DNA from: Apostichopus californicus
Taxonomy: Eukaryota; Echinodermata; Holothuroidea; Aspidochirotida; Stichopodidae
Reading direction: 5' to 3'
Assembly: GCA_020650975.1 (NCBI GenBank)
Contig: JAIPMN010026630.1
Span: 1-31,834, forward strand
DNA length: 31,834 nt
Positions 11,138 through 19,860 of this stretch are shown piece after piece (within the stretch, counting starts at the first letter, position 1; every line of letters starts with the position of its first letter). The translations under genes and the position numbers were made by a program. The notes beneath the pieces were generated by a model. That model did not search any database. It saw only the letters and a list, made by a program, of their open reading frames with translations, and was not told where the DNA came from.

Positions 11138-11395
11138 CAATAAAGAAGAAAATTATTGCACTTGGTAAGAGGAAGAGGTGTGAGGCTGTCAATGAATGGT
11201 GCAAAAGCATTATCAACCGCCTCCACTGGACAGCTGCCTCCACCCCTGATGGTAACCCAGACATGATGCTCGAAAAATTTGCTTCTGTAGCAAACCATGT
11301 GCAGAACATACACACTGGCCATGATGGGGAGCTATTTCAAGAGTGTGTTCACCCGCCTTTGGTAGGAGAAAGACCTAGAAAGTGGTTAACTCCAG
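11138..11395 (+). pseudogene. THAP relic exon (NRLHWTAAS / VANHVQNIH motifs), intact frame
   Basis: The acceptor TATTTCAG ends at 11137 and a CCAG|GTAAGT donor follows 11395; the 258-bp exon is open throughout. It encodes KKIIALGKRKRCEAVNEW, NRLHWTAAS, FASVANHVQNIHTGHDG and RPRKWLTPG, which are characteristic late-core motifs of this family. It joins in phase to the end of the previous exon (one base carried over). The next exon, expected to carry a KLSP-type motif and a conserved HS/HF region, is not found downstream. Confidence 0.75.
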
Positions 11396-12205
11396 GTAAG
11401 TACACAAAGCTTGTTAGCATAAAGGAATATAGGTTCATAAGGTGTGTTGGAATTGTTAAAAAAAGAAGCAAATGATTTCACACGTTGACACCACTGCTAA
11501 AATTATTTTTAAATGACAGGGGAGAGTATTGCATCTTTTGTTTGAATATGCCGTTAAAAAATGTTAAGTTTCCTCCAATTGAGAGGCAGATACAGATTGA
11601 TTGCTACAGTACTCAGTTGCCTAGCTCAACCTTGCAGCCGTAACGTAAACCGTATGACCGACTATGAGCGCTGCATGCATGCTCTGAAATATATCGGCCT
11701 GGCCGCACCGTCTATCAACACGGTTGTAAGAAGTCGAGCCAAAACAAATCGCCATGGAGATAAGTCGCCTACATTATAGTTGGCGTATAACTGCATGTCA
11801 TTATTTCCCGCCTTATATCAGCTGGGATCTTCAAGGAAGGGCAATGCCCCTTGTTCTATCGCCACTAACAGGGAAAAGTATATACAGTAATTCAAAAATT
11901 CCCGAGTTGTTTCTGGGCCGAGATGTTTGTTTTGCAGAGAAGTTGACACCGAGTTGTGTCAGGGCGCTATTGTTGACGCCATATATCCCAACGTTAAATT
12001 AAGGACGTGTGTCTGTAGCCTACACTTATCGTCTGCATGATCTGGTCTAGAGCCTGAGGGTCTCTGTTTCAGTAGTAAACTAAAGTAATACCGTGATTGA
12101 ACTTGGAAGATATAATGAACGTTAAGGAGTTACTAGCAATGTCCAGCGTAACGAAAGCAAGAGCTTCCAAGTTCTAGTGAGAGTGTTGTTATACCTAGGG
12201 CAAAG
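11396..12205. other. non-coding stretch between two gene relics
   Basis: No supported gene. Short open frames here (for example 11561-11779) have no domain and no splice context. The base composition is more GC-rich than further left. It may hold the lost 3' end of the THAP gene and the promoter of the following gene. Confidence 0.4.
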
Positions 12206-12362
12206 CAACAACGATGTGTGGTGTACTGGGTGGACGAGATGGAGGTTAGTAGAGTGCCTTTGTCAGCAGTATGCAAGAAGGAAGATGCTAGAGAAGGGAT
12301 TACAGCAGGTGTTATGTGGGGAGCAACTGGGCCATACCAGGCACAAATCCTAAAAATCAGCG
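12206..12362 (+). pseudogene. putative first exon of an uncharacterised gene
   Basis: An open block encodes YWVDEMEVSRVPLSAV followed by a Gly/Ala-rich stretch and YQAQILKISG, and ends at a GTAGGT donor. The pattern (W-V-D-E, then V-x-x-x-P, then Y-x-A-x-I-L) resembles short N-terminal modules at the start of many invertebrate coiled-coil or BEN-domain proteins; this is from memory and not firm. No ATG is in frame just upstream; an ATG at 12214 is one base out of frame, suggesting a frameshift at the start. It probably belongs with the exons at 15010-15669 and 16181-16434. Confidence 0.4.
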
Positions 12363-12470
12363 GTAGGTGTTATCTTGATTCCTATTTTTATTTTATTTAT
12401 TTTTGGTCTATTATTGGAAATTGCCCTGAGCAATTGTTTTGAAAGCCATGATTATCTTAGGTCAACCTTG

Positions 12471-13909
12471 TGTAGAGCCATGCCCTTTTGGCATAGTTCG
12501 CATGCCTTAGCATTTAACTCCACCGGAACTGGTGAAACCCTTCCGTTCAGGTTGGGAGACCCTTCAGGGCGTGGGGTAGCCTTGAAATCCATTGTGCTGA
12601 GACACTACGATACTTTACTAGGCTTTGGTCTGCCTTTGCAGCACATTTGAAGTGGTTTCTTTAATAGCTCTATGAGGTAATGATATAATTTCTCTTCTTT
12701 GTTATATCTTTTAAGCAAACAAGGGTTCTGTGATTCATAATATCGATTATATTTTGTTACTCTCGATCAAGTTCAGAGTCACGGTTGGCCCTATTGTATT
12801 GTTAACACTATTTCGATGGTAGGCTACTGCCAGAGCAGTATAGCCTAGGCTAAACTTTTGAGCATAAATCGTAGCTTTTCAATCCAATATTTCTGTAAAG
12901 TGCTCAGATTTCGTAAATATTAGTATAAGTGCTTTTCCAGAACCTTTTATCAACCTTTATCATAATTTTATATCTCCATACTTAATGATCTCAGCGGTTC
13001 CTAAGATCGTTATTTACGTACGCCACATGAACAAATTGTATTGTAGCCTTAACAGGGGACCTTACGTCATAGTAAACTGATATTTTTGCATAGCGCCCTC
13101 ATTTAGTGAGTCGTTAGATGTAATAGTCTTAACTCATGTTCGTAATGTCAATGTGAACTTGAGGCCGAGTTGTTTTTATTGACATGTTATTAATATGTAC
13201 TGAGAGGTTGTTTTGACTTAATGTTGGATACTTCTCTTTGTTTTAATTAATTTCTTGTATTGGGAAATATGTACACCTTTTTAATTATAACTATGGAAAG
13301 TTAGCTAATATGCAACCATTGTTATAGAGCCATTTTTAAAGGTTACAAGTTGAGGTTAAATGTTTATAAGGTGAATAGCCGACAAACAAATGGTTATTAG
13401 GGGAATAACCGGCATTTGTTTTTGCTTTGCCATAAATAAGTTTCTAGTTAATTCCTTATCGGAATTGTGAACTTAAATGATGTTCACTCGTGTATGGTCA
13501 CATGACCACACGTAGTTAAAGGAGCCGTCCCTGTATTTCATTATTAAAGGAGTACTCTAGATGCCTAATTAACTTTTATAGGAGTATTCTCATTTCAGTG
13601 TAACCGTCCCTTAGTTTTACTTTCATTTATTTAAGTGTCTTACCTAATTGTTTGCCATGCTGCTCCTTAAGATTTTCACTTTATCTTATTTGTAAATGGC
13701 TTTACTTATGAGACATTGTTTTCCTTTCCTTTTCACGTAGAGCTCGCTAGTTGGTGTCAGATTACACGCTAGTAGATTTAATACACATGGACTAGAACAA
13801 AAACCGTCGTGTCTATTCCATTCTTTTGCTCATCGGCAGAGACCCGGAGCTCCCATCACCCCACCCCCCAGGAATGTCACCACCGAACATCCTTTCCCCC
13901 GGCGTTACA
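12471..13909. mobile_element. solo LTR, about 1.44 kb, with 4-bp target duplication
   Basis: The segment begins TGTAGAG and ends GCGTTACA, with TG...CA termini and the short inverted ends typical of LTRs. It is flanked on both sides by CTTG (12467-12470 and 13910-13913). It has no coding frame. A C-rich region precedes the 3' end. Its ends resemble those of the Gypsy LTR at 16435-17220 (TGTAGCGG...GGCGTTACA), so it probably comes from a related Ty3/Gypsy family by LTR-LTR recombination. It sits at the left edge of a satellite array. No second LTR was found, so orientation is not assigned. Confidence 0.6.
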
Positions 13910-14345
13910 CTTGTAAACACAATATCTCAAGAAGTAAAAGTTGGTTGAATTTGAAACTTGGTAGTCAATGATCCCGATTGTTTTCATGGAGGTCAAAGGT
14001 CATTTGAGGTAAACAGAAGTCAAAGTATGAAAACCAAGTAAAAGTAAAAGTTGGTTGAACTTCAAACTTGCTTTGTAGATAGCCATTGGTGAGTAGATGA
14101 TCCCTATTGTTTTTCATGGAGGTCATTTAAGGTCAACAGAGGACAAAGTCGTAAAACCTTGTAAACACAATATCTCATGTAGTAAAACTTGGTTGAACTT
14201 CAAACTTGATTTGTAGATAGCCCTTGGTGAGTAGATGATCCCTTTTTTTCATGGACGTCAAAGGGCATTTGAGGTCAACAGAGGTCAAAGTATTAAAACC
14301 TTGTAAACACAATATCTCAAGAAGTAAATGTTGTGCTTGAAACAA
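13910..14345 (+). repeat. satellite-like array with AGGTCA half-sites
   Basis: The phrase CTTGTAAACACAATATCTCA starts at 13910, 14158 and 14300. Between these points the same blocks recur: GTTGGTTGAACTTCAAACTTG-like, GAGTAGATGATCCCT, TTTTCATGGAGGTCA and AGGTCAACAGAGG. Unit length is about 125-142 bp, with roughly 3.3 units, one missing its junction. Each unit carries several AGGTCA hexamers, including a perfect AGGTCA-A-AGGTCA at 13990-14002 and a perfect AGGTCA-ACAG-AGGTCA at 14272-14287. Confidence 0.85.
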
Positions 14346-15009
14346 AACAACGTTTGTAGAAAAGTAAACAGTAAAAGATTTCAAGTAAATCCAAATTCTA
14401 AGCATAGAGTGTATGATCCCTAATTATTGCTACAAGCTGTGGATGGCCTGTCAGTTTCATAATCATGGCTTAATGGTAGTGAGTGACATGAAATTTCTGG
14501 TTATTTTATTGTTGTACCAGTCACAAAAATTACGTCTACTATTAGGATTTATCTGCACCTTTTTACAATCAACCATTTTAATCTTCCTCATACCAACATA
14601 TGATTGCATACAATAAATTTTATTGAAGTATATTTAAGCATATAATTGCACATTCAATGATGATAATATTATCACTGTGGCCTGTAGCCAGGCCTGCAGA
14701 GATTGCATAAAATTAACATTTAGGGGCATATATTATTTTAATCAGGGTAAGGTATGGTGTACAGTGGAAAATAAAACATATAGAGACAACAAAAGATGAA
14801 ATTTAATACCTAATTAAATTAAGAGTGCATAAGTCTTGGCACATTTGTTTTGGAAAATCTCAAACCCAGCCTGTAATATTTACCCCGTGTATTGAAATTG
14901 TGTAACTATAAATGAATTTCTTACAATCACACTTCCTAACTTAGATGTTGATGTGTGCAAGAATCTTTTAAAAACAAATAAAAATTGACATTTCATTACT
15001 TTCTTGCAG
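14346..15009. other. non-coding, probably intron
   Basis: No gene is seen. It is AT-rich sequence ending in a good 3' splice site (TTTCTTGCAG, ending at 15009). It is probably the end of the intron between the exon at 12206-12362 and the one at 15010. Confidence 0.4.
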
Positions 15010-15669
15010 ACAATCTACAAGTCTTGAAAGATGTTCAAGCAGAGTTAGAGAAAGGAATTGCAAGAAGCAGATTTCAAAGACAGTAAAAGCACCAGAGGAC
15101 GCAAAATTAAGAAAAGCAGGAAGGTAATTGAAGCTGAAGAGGGAATAGAGGGTGAAGATGAAGAAGCAGAAGTTCAGAAAACAAAGAAACCAAAAACTAT
15201 GTGCGAAATCAGTGCAAGAAGACAATTCTAAGGAAGAGATAAATGCTAAACTGAGAGCCAAGCATGCAGTTTGTAGTAGCTTTTTTAGTGACTCTGTATC
15301 TGATGTTGTCCAGGAGGTGGCACCACCATACTTGGTGCAAGATGAGACTGACATAGACTTACATCTTGACAGTTATGCATTTCAAGGCATTGCAAAAGCA
15401 GTGGAGGTGGCCAATGACATGAGCTATACCGATGCTCCCAACTTAAAATACCACGACATGGATGATGGGTCTTCAGAGTCGGACCTTGAAAATTTAACAT
15501 TAATTCATGAAAATTTTCAACTTATTCAGCAGAACAATGAACTGACTGCACAATGGTGGAGGATGGTTGGAGAATGAAAACTTAAAGCTGGAATCTTTTG
15601 AGTACAAGAAGAAACTAGAAGCTGCCACCAGCACACAAGCAGTTGAACCTGTTCACTTGGAAGGTTCAG
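15010..15669 (+). pseudogene. uncharacterised basic/acidic coiled-coil exon, frames broken
   Basis: Between TTCTTGCAG and a TCAG|GTATGT donor, protein-like sequence appears in alternating frames. First comes a basic Lys/Arg-rich part, then an acidic stretch (EAEEGIEGEDEEAE), then a long frame with DVVQEVAPPYLVQDETDID and LIHENFQLIQQNNEL, and last ENENLKLESFEYKKKL. The last two form a probable coiled coil. At least three frame changes are needed (near 15110, 15200 and 15560). No enzyme motif is seen. Chromatin-associated or BEN-type proteins have this kind of low-complexity plus coiled-coil layout, but no BEN domain is present in the window. Confidence 0.45.
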
Positions 15670-16180
15670 GTATGTTTTCTTTCCTACAGTAAGCAGCATT
15701 CAGGGATTGTGCCAGAACTGATTAAAAGGGGGATCAAGTAATGTGTTCTCTGTATGTATTGTGCAATACTTTCAATTCTTTTAGCAGAAAGAGACTCCTG
15801 GTCCTTAGAACCCTTTCACCCTTCACTAAGACATTTTAAATGTTCAGCAAGGAAAAACTGTAAAGTGGACAATATGGATTAATTATAACCTTTATATTTC
15901 ATAGATTGCCTAAACACAGTATCATATCGGATTAATCCTCCCTCCCCTCTCCCTTTTAGAAATCATGGTTTTCACATGCTCAGGGTGTACTCATTCTAGT
16001 TGATTATAGGTACATTCCCGCATGGCAGTGGTCTTTGAACTCCTTATGTAACATGAATGGTTGGCGCTCAGGGCTTAATCACAATGTTTTCTAACTATTA
16101 ACTCAGAGACATCCTCAATCTGTCCATTTCATAGTAATTTGCAAATGTCTAACATATTTTTTATCTCATATTATCTTTAG

Positions 16181-16434
16181 GCATTTGTGTCACACCAAGA
16201 AAGGTGAAATTCATGCGAAGAACTAGCCACATTTGTGGAGTCTAGTGTTCATGGATCCCCAGGTCAGCTATCATCCTCCAGTCCATCCTCATGTGGTGCA
16301 TCATACTCTACTCCATCCATGAGTCCTTATTTGGTCCATTCCTTGCCTAGTCCTGTCGTATCAGGTCATTCCTCGTCTCAAGCATCTGATACCTCAGATT
16401 TGCCAACCCATCAAACCATGGAAAGGGTATATAT
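16181..16434 (+). pseudogene. Ser-rich exon cut by a Gypsy element
   Basis: A good acceptor (TATCTTTAG) ends at 16180. The first frame encodes a basic peptide (VTPRKVKFMRR) and stops at a TAG. From about 16235 a second frame encodes a Ser/Pro-rich low-complexity segment (GQLSSSSPSSCG, SGHSSSQASDTSD). The 5' end of the Gypsy LTR follows at 16435, inside this open frame, so the insertion appears to have cut the gene. No continuation is recognisable beyond the element at 23182. Confidence 0.4.
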
Positions 16435-16624
16435 TGTAGCGGAAAGCTATGACTTTTCCTTAGTGAGATACGTTTCGTTCCCTCAGGGGTTATATCCGTT
16501 GAGCTCCGCGGAGGCAACGAGAGATGTTTATCCGGAACAAGAACTGATTACGTAATTTTGCTATATCGATGTATTCCCGTGACTGGCATAGGCAGGCACG
16601 GCGGTGGGTGTGTGAGTCGATCCC

Positions 16625-16654
16625 ATTGGTCGCAGCTCACTGTAGTTATTTAAA
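16625..16654 (+). promoter_or_regulatory. possible LTR promoter (CCAAT and TATA-like motifs)
   Basis: ATTGG (reverse CCAAT) at 16625 lies about 20 bases before TTATTTAAAG at about 16647, a TATA-like sequence. Position within the LTR fits a U3 promoter. No transcript evidence is available and such motifs are common by chance. Confidence 0.25.
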
Positions 16655-16836
16655 GGTAGTCCCTGATTGTTCTAAACCTTTTAACAGTTTATGTACGGAC
16701 GTGTGTATACGGGGGTTATTTCCGGGGTATTTAATGAAGGGTTCTTTCGTTAATGAGAGGTTCGGTCGGTCGGGTGCAAGACGAGGAACTGTCCTCGTCC
16801 AAACAAATGTGTTTAAGCATTTTAGAGTGCCCGCAT

Positions 16837-16950
16837 CTCTGCGCTGCCCGAGTCCAGCGGATTGCCCGACACCTGCGCTGCCCGAGTCCAGCGGATTGCC
16901 CGACCTCTGCGCTGCCCGAGTCAAGTGGATTGCCCGACACCGGTGGATTG
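16837..16950 (+). repeat. 34-bp minisatellite inside the LTR
   Basis: GCGCTGCCCGAGTC starts at 16841, 16875 and 16909, an exact 34-bp period. Each unit continues with an AGCGGATTGCCCGAC-like segment; a partial fourth unit follows. The repeat is GC-rich, unlike the surrounding DNA. Confidence 0.9.
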
Positions 16951-17221
16951 CCGACGTCAAGAATGCCCGACCCTTGCGCAGCCCCAGTCTAACTTAGCCC
17001 TGCTTATCCTTGGGTTGTGCCCGACCCCAGTACGGTATATTGGGCAAATGTAAATATTGTGTATTATACGCTGTAGATGTAGAACGAGATGAGAAATTAT
17101 ACTTTTATTAATCCTGATTTATAGTGAATCTGTACCCGTCCCCCATCTACCTCCCCTACCCCCCCCCCTCCAGTTGGTTTCGAGACAGGTTTTACACTAC
17201 TAGACGTTGGCGGCGTTACAT

Positions 17222-17241
17222 TGGGGCAGCGATGGGATTCT
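17222..17241 (+). other. primer-binding site, probably tRNA-Leu type
   Basis: Directly after the LTR end comes TGGGGCAGCGATGGGATTC. From memory this is nearly complementary to the 3' end of animal tRNA-Leu, with one missing base near the start and one mismatch. Position immediately after the LTR and before gag is what a minus-strand primer site requires. Confidence 0.45.
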
Positions 17242-17273
17242 AGTGCCTCTATGGTAGTGTGGACCGAGTCGAG

Positions 17274-18730
17274 ATGTCTGGGACCAACCACTTCGACCAG
17301 TCTGTGGTTAACGAGCCGGCTTCGTGGTCACTTCCGGACGAGAACATCCCTGATGTGGATGAATTCGATCCTCTGAACGTGCCAGTTAGACCGAGATCAT
17401 GGGAAGGGCCGATACAAACGACGAAATATCAAGACGAGCCTGGCTGGGGAGATAAAGGGGACGGCGACAGGTTGGCTGACTTTCTTGTGGGTCCAGAGGC
17501 TCTGAGGTACGAAAACCGTCGCCCGACGGTAGGCAGATCGTACGAATTGGCCGACGAACGTTGTGAAGCTTGGGGAGACGAAGACCGCCGTCCGTTGATA
17601 AACCAGGGATACAAGAGGACAGCTAGAGAGGATGCCCTGGAGGCGAGTAGATGGCAACCTCGGGGTGCTCCAAGGGAAGAAATTGCAATGCAACAGCCGA
17701 CAGAGGCGTATGAAAGCGCTCCAACCTACGGCCGGGGGCGTTTTAGAACAAACGAATTGCGACCTGGTGTGAGACCAGGGTATCCATGGCGGGAGGAAGG
17801 GAATAATCGAAGGTTGTCTATGAGTAATGATGAAAAAATCAGTCGGCAAAGAATGTGGCACCCACAGTATGAGCCGCAGGCCCCCATTTCGAGTGTTTCC
17901 AGAGTAAAAGCGCCCTCATTTAATGGCTCAACACCGTGGGAGGATTACATAGTTCAGTTTCAGCTAATATCAGAGCTAAACTGTTGGGATGAGAGAACAA
18001 GGGCGTTACAACTAGCGGCAAACCTAAGGGGCCAGCACAGGCTGTCCTTGCTGATCTTGATGCAGCGAAGAGAAGAAGATTTGAATCTCTGACGGATGCG
18101 CTCGAACAAAGATTCGGGAGAGCTAACCAGACAGAACTATTCAGAACGCTCTTACGCAACAGGACCCGACAACAAGGGGAGAGTATTCCAGAACTGGCCC
18201 ATGATATACAGCGACTTCTCTCCCGTGCTTACCCTAATGCCTCTATTGAGATGAAAGAGACCCTATCAAAAGAGTTCTTTATAGATGCCATAAGCGACAG
18301 TGACATCAGATGGAAGATATACCAGTCAAGACCCAAGACCCTTGAGGAAGCAGTGAGCATTGCAGCCGAGCTGGAAGCCTTCACCCTCTCCGAACAGAGG
18401 AAGGGCACCCAGAAGAGGGCTGTAGTAAGAGTTGTATCAGAGAAGTCAGAAGGTCAAGAAAACAAGTGTGGTGCGATAGATGATATTAGTAAAACACTTG
18501 CGACAGCAATGACCGAAGGATTCTCCGAACTTACTAAACAGCTACAGAAACTGCTCGTAGTGAACAACACGAATGTGTCAAGGGAAGGCCAAGAAAGGCG
18601 GAAAACCATCAAATGCTGGAACTGTGGAGAGATGGGCCATTTTCGGAGGAACTGTCCTTCCCCCCTGAAAGATGGTACCCCTGCAGAGGAGACAAAGAAA
18701 CAGGAAAACGAGGAGAAGTCGGTCTTGTAG
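17274..18730 (+). pseudogene. gag: Gypsy gag, one frameshift
   Basis: The ATG at 17274 opens a polar N-terminal part. A capsid-like segment follows (APSFNGSTPWEDYIVQF, then ALQLAANLRG), typical of retrotransposon Gag. Near 18030 the frame shifts in an AAGGGGCC run and the protein continues in another frame. A CCHC zinc knuckle, CWNCGEMGHFRRNC, lies at 18614-18655 and would bind RNA for packaging. The frame ends at an amber TAG at 18728-18730. Protease lies in the same frame just after this stop once the nested LINE is discounted. Confidence 0.85.
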
Positions 18731-18736
18731 GGCAAA

Positions 18737-19315
18737 GACCGACTAGTCCACATGGTGCTTTTTACGTGACCCGCCATGCGGGATACAAAACGTCACAGCC
18801 AAACGGCACTACCGAACCATCCCATACTGACAAACGAAACTCAGGTCAAGCCAGCCAAAAAAAACATACGCCCGCCGACCTGCAGAGACAAAACGCCCAA
18901 CCCCCCACTCAAACATTAAAAAAACTACAAAAGGACGACCCGCACGCAGCGAAACGAAAAACCCCTCCCCAGCACACCAGCGTCCAATAAAGGCAGCCAA
19001 TCGCCTTCAATTTTAAGGCGAATGTCAGACTTGACCGCCTCCAGGACTGCCTGCCAACTGGCAAATTCCCCCTAAAAACCACATTGCATCTATTCCGCCA
19101 AACATGTTTTTTCACAATAGAGCAAACCAAAAAAATGCGGTGCAACACCGCAACCGAACAAACTGGAGGGTCTACCCCATATAAAATAAAGCCCTGCCCT
19201 ACCGACCATAAACGGTCTCCCGTAACACGGTCGGTCCAGGTCTGGAACCACTCCCATAAGTTTACTACAAAGCAACAATGCCAAAAAACATGAGCGACCG
19301 ACTAGTCCACATGGT
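18737..19315 (-). mobile_element. 5'-truncated LINE, copy 2, with 20-bp target duplication
   Basis: A 539-bp insert (18757-19295) is bounded by perfect 20-bp direct repeats at 18737-18756 and 19296-19315. Its left 190 bp match copy 1 at 10588-10777. Read on the minus strand it contains the decayed end of a LINE polyprotein, with VWRNRCNVVFRGNLPVGRQ resembling the C-terminal region after the reverse transcriptase in L1/Tx1-like elements. It ends in a CCCGC-ATG-GCGGG hairpin and GTCACGTAAAAAGC. Without it, gag and protease of the Gypsy host would be contiguous. Confidence 0.85.
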
Positions 19316-19860
19316 AAGCCCGTCAATGTACCACTCTCATGGAAGAGGTTTGTACGTACAAGGAGAGCTAGAGGCTGTCGAAGTGAGTTTACTGGTCGAC
19401 ACCGGAGCTGTCCTGACGGTAGTGCGAACGGGATTCTTCGAGCAATTGTCCGTTAAAAAGACTCTGGAGCTCAAGGATGTATCTCTCGACATGGCTGTTG
19501 CAGACGGTAGACCTCTCGCGTTCTCGGGGTGTGGCAGACTCCAGTTGAAAGTAGGTAGCTTTGTAGTAGAGCATGAGATCTGGGTGGCAGACATCGATGT
19601 CGATGCCCTTTTGGGTTACGACTTCCTTCAGAGGTATAACTGTACTATTGACGCTGGGAAAGGGGAGCTGACCATTCGAGGTATACAACATGACAACATC
19701 GAAAAGAATGTCGATGGTTGTAGGGTTGTGATAGCTAAAACGGTAGTGATCCCCCCGGAAAGCGAGAAAATAGTAGCAGCGAGAATTCCAGGAAGAGCTG
19801 GAGTCGATGTACCTGCTGTAGTGGAGTGTAACGAAGGGTTTACAGAAAGACATGGGTCTA
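19296..19860 (+). pseudogene. Gypsy aspartic protease region
   Basis: Frame 0 from the LINE junction encodes VSLLVDTGAVLTVV, with the catalytic DTG at 19398-19406, then a typical retropepsin core (VDALLGYDFL) further on. This enzyme would cleave Gag-Pol. The frame breaks near 19850, where the sequence moves to the frame that carries the RT. The segment between protease and RT (about 19850-20100) is poorly conserved linker. Confidence 0.85.

Larger units (their letters stand above)
6920..11395 (+). pseudogene. THAP-domain multi-exon gene relic (whole locus)
   Basis: Exon-like blocks appear in the expected order on the plus strand: a THAP zinc-finger exon, an acidic linker, a block with SQPMITNTPAGN, a block with GGDARADSPGH, a block with IVTDRHLQVAK and YDVWHIAK, and a block with NRLHWTAAS and VANHVQNIH. 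I recognise this architecture as a large uncharacterised protein family, common in invertebrate and fish genomes, that often has an N-terminal THAP domain. The conserved acidic and histidine motifs suggest an RNase-H-like or transposase-derived fold, but that is inference. The locus has at least two frameshifts, several in-frame stops and a LINE insertion inside an exon. The expected C-terminal exons are not visible after 11395. It is a dead copy. Confidence 0.75.
16435..17220 (+). repeat. 5' LTR of the Gypsy element
   Basis: The 786-bp segment begins TGTAGCGG and ends GGCGTTACA, directly before a primer-binding-site-like sequence and gag. It contains a CCAAT-type motif (ATTGG at 16625), an AT-rich TATA-like site near 16646 and a 34-bp minisatellite. 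Its 3' part is C-rich with a poly-C tract at 17159-17168. The left border rests on the TG dinucleotide and similarity to the solo LTR ends, because no 3' LTR exists for comparison. Confidence 0.65.

Noticed and set aside
16569..16997. 142-residue plus-strand frame in the LTR
   Set aside because: It is non-coding LTR sequence; the repeated peptide arises from the 34-bp minisatellite.
17397..17861. 154-residue open frame on the minus strand
   Set aside because: It is fully antisense to gag of the Gypsy element, with low-complexity composition and no domain; it is a shadow of gag.
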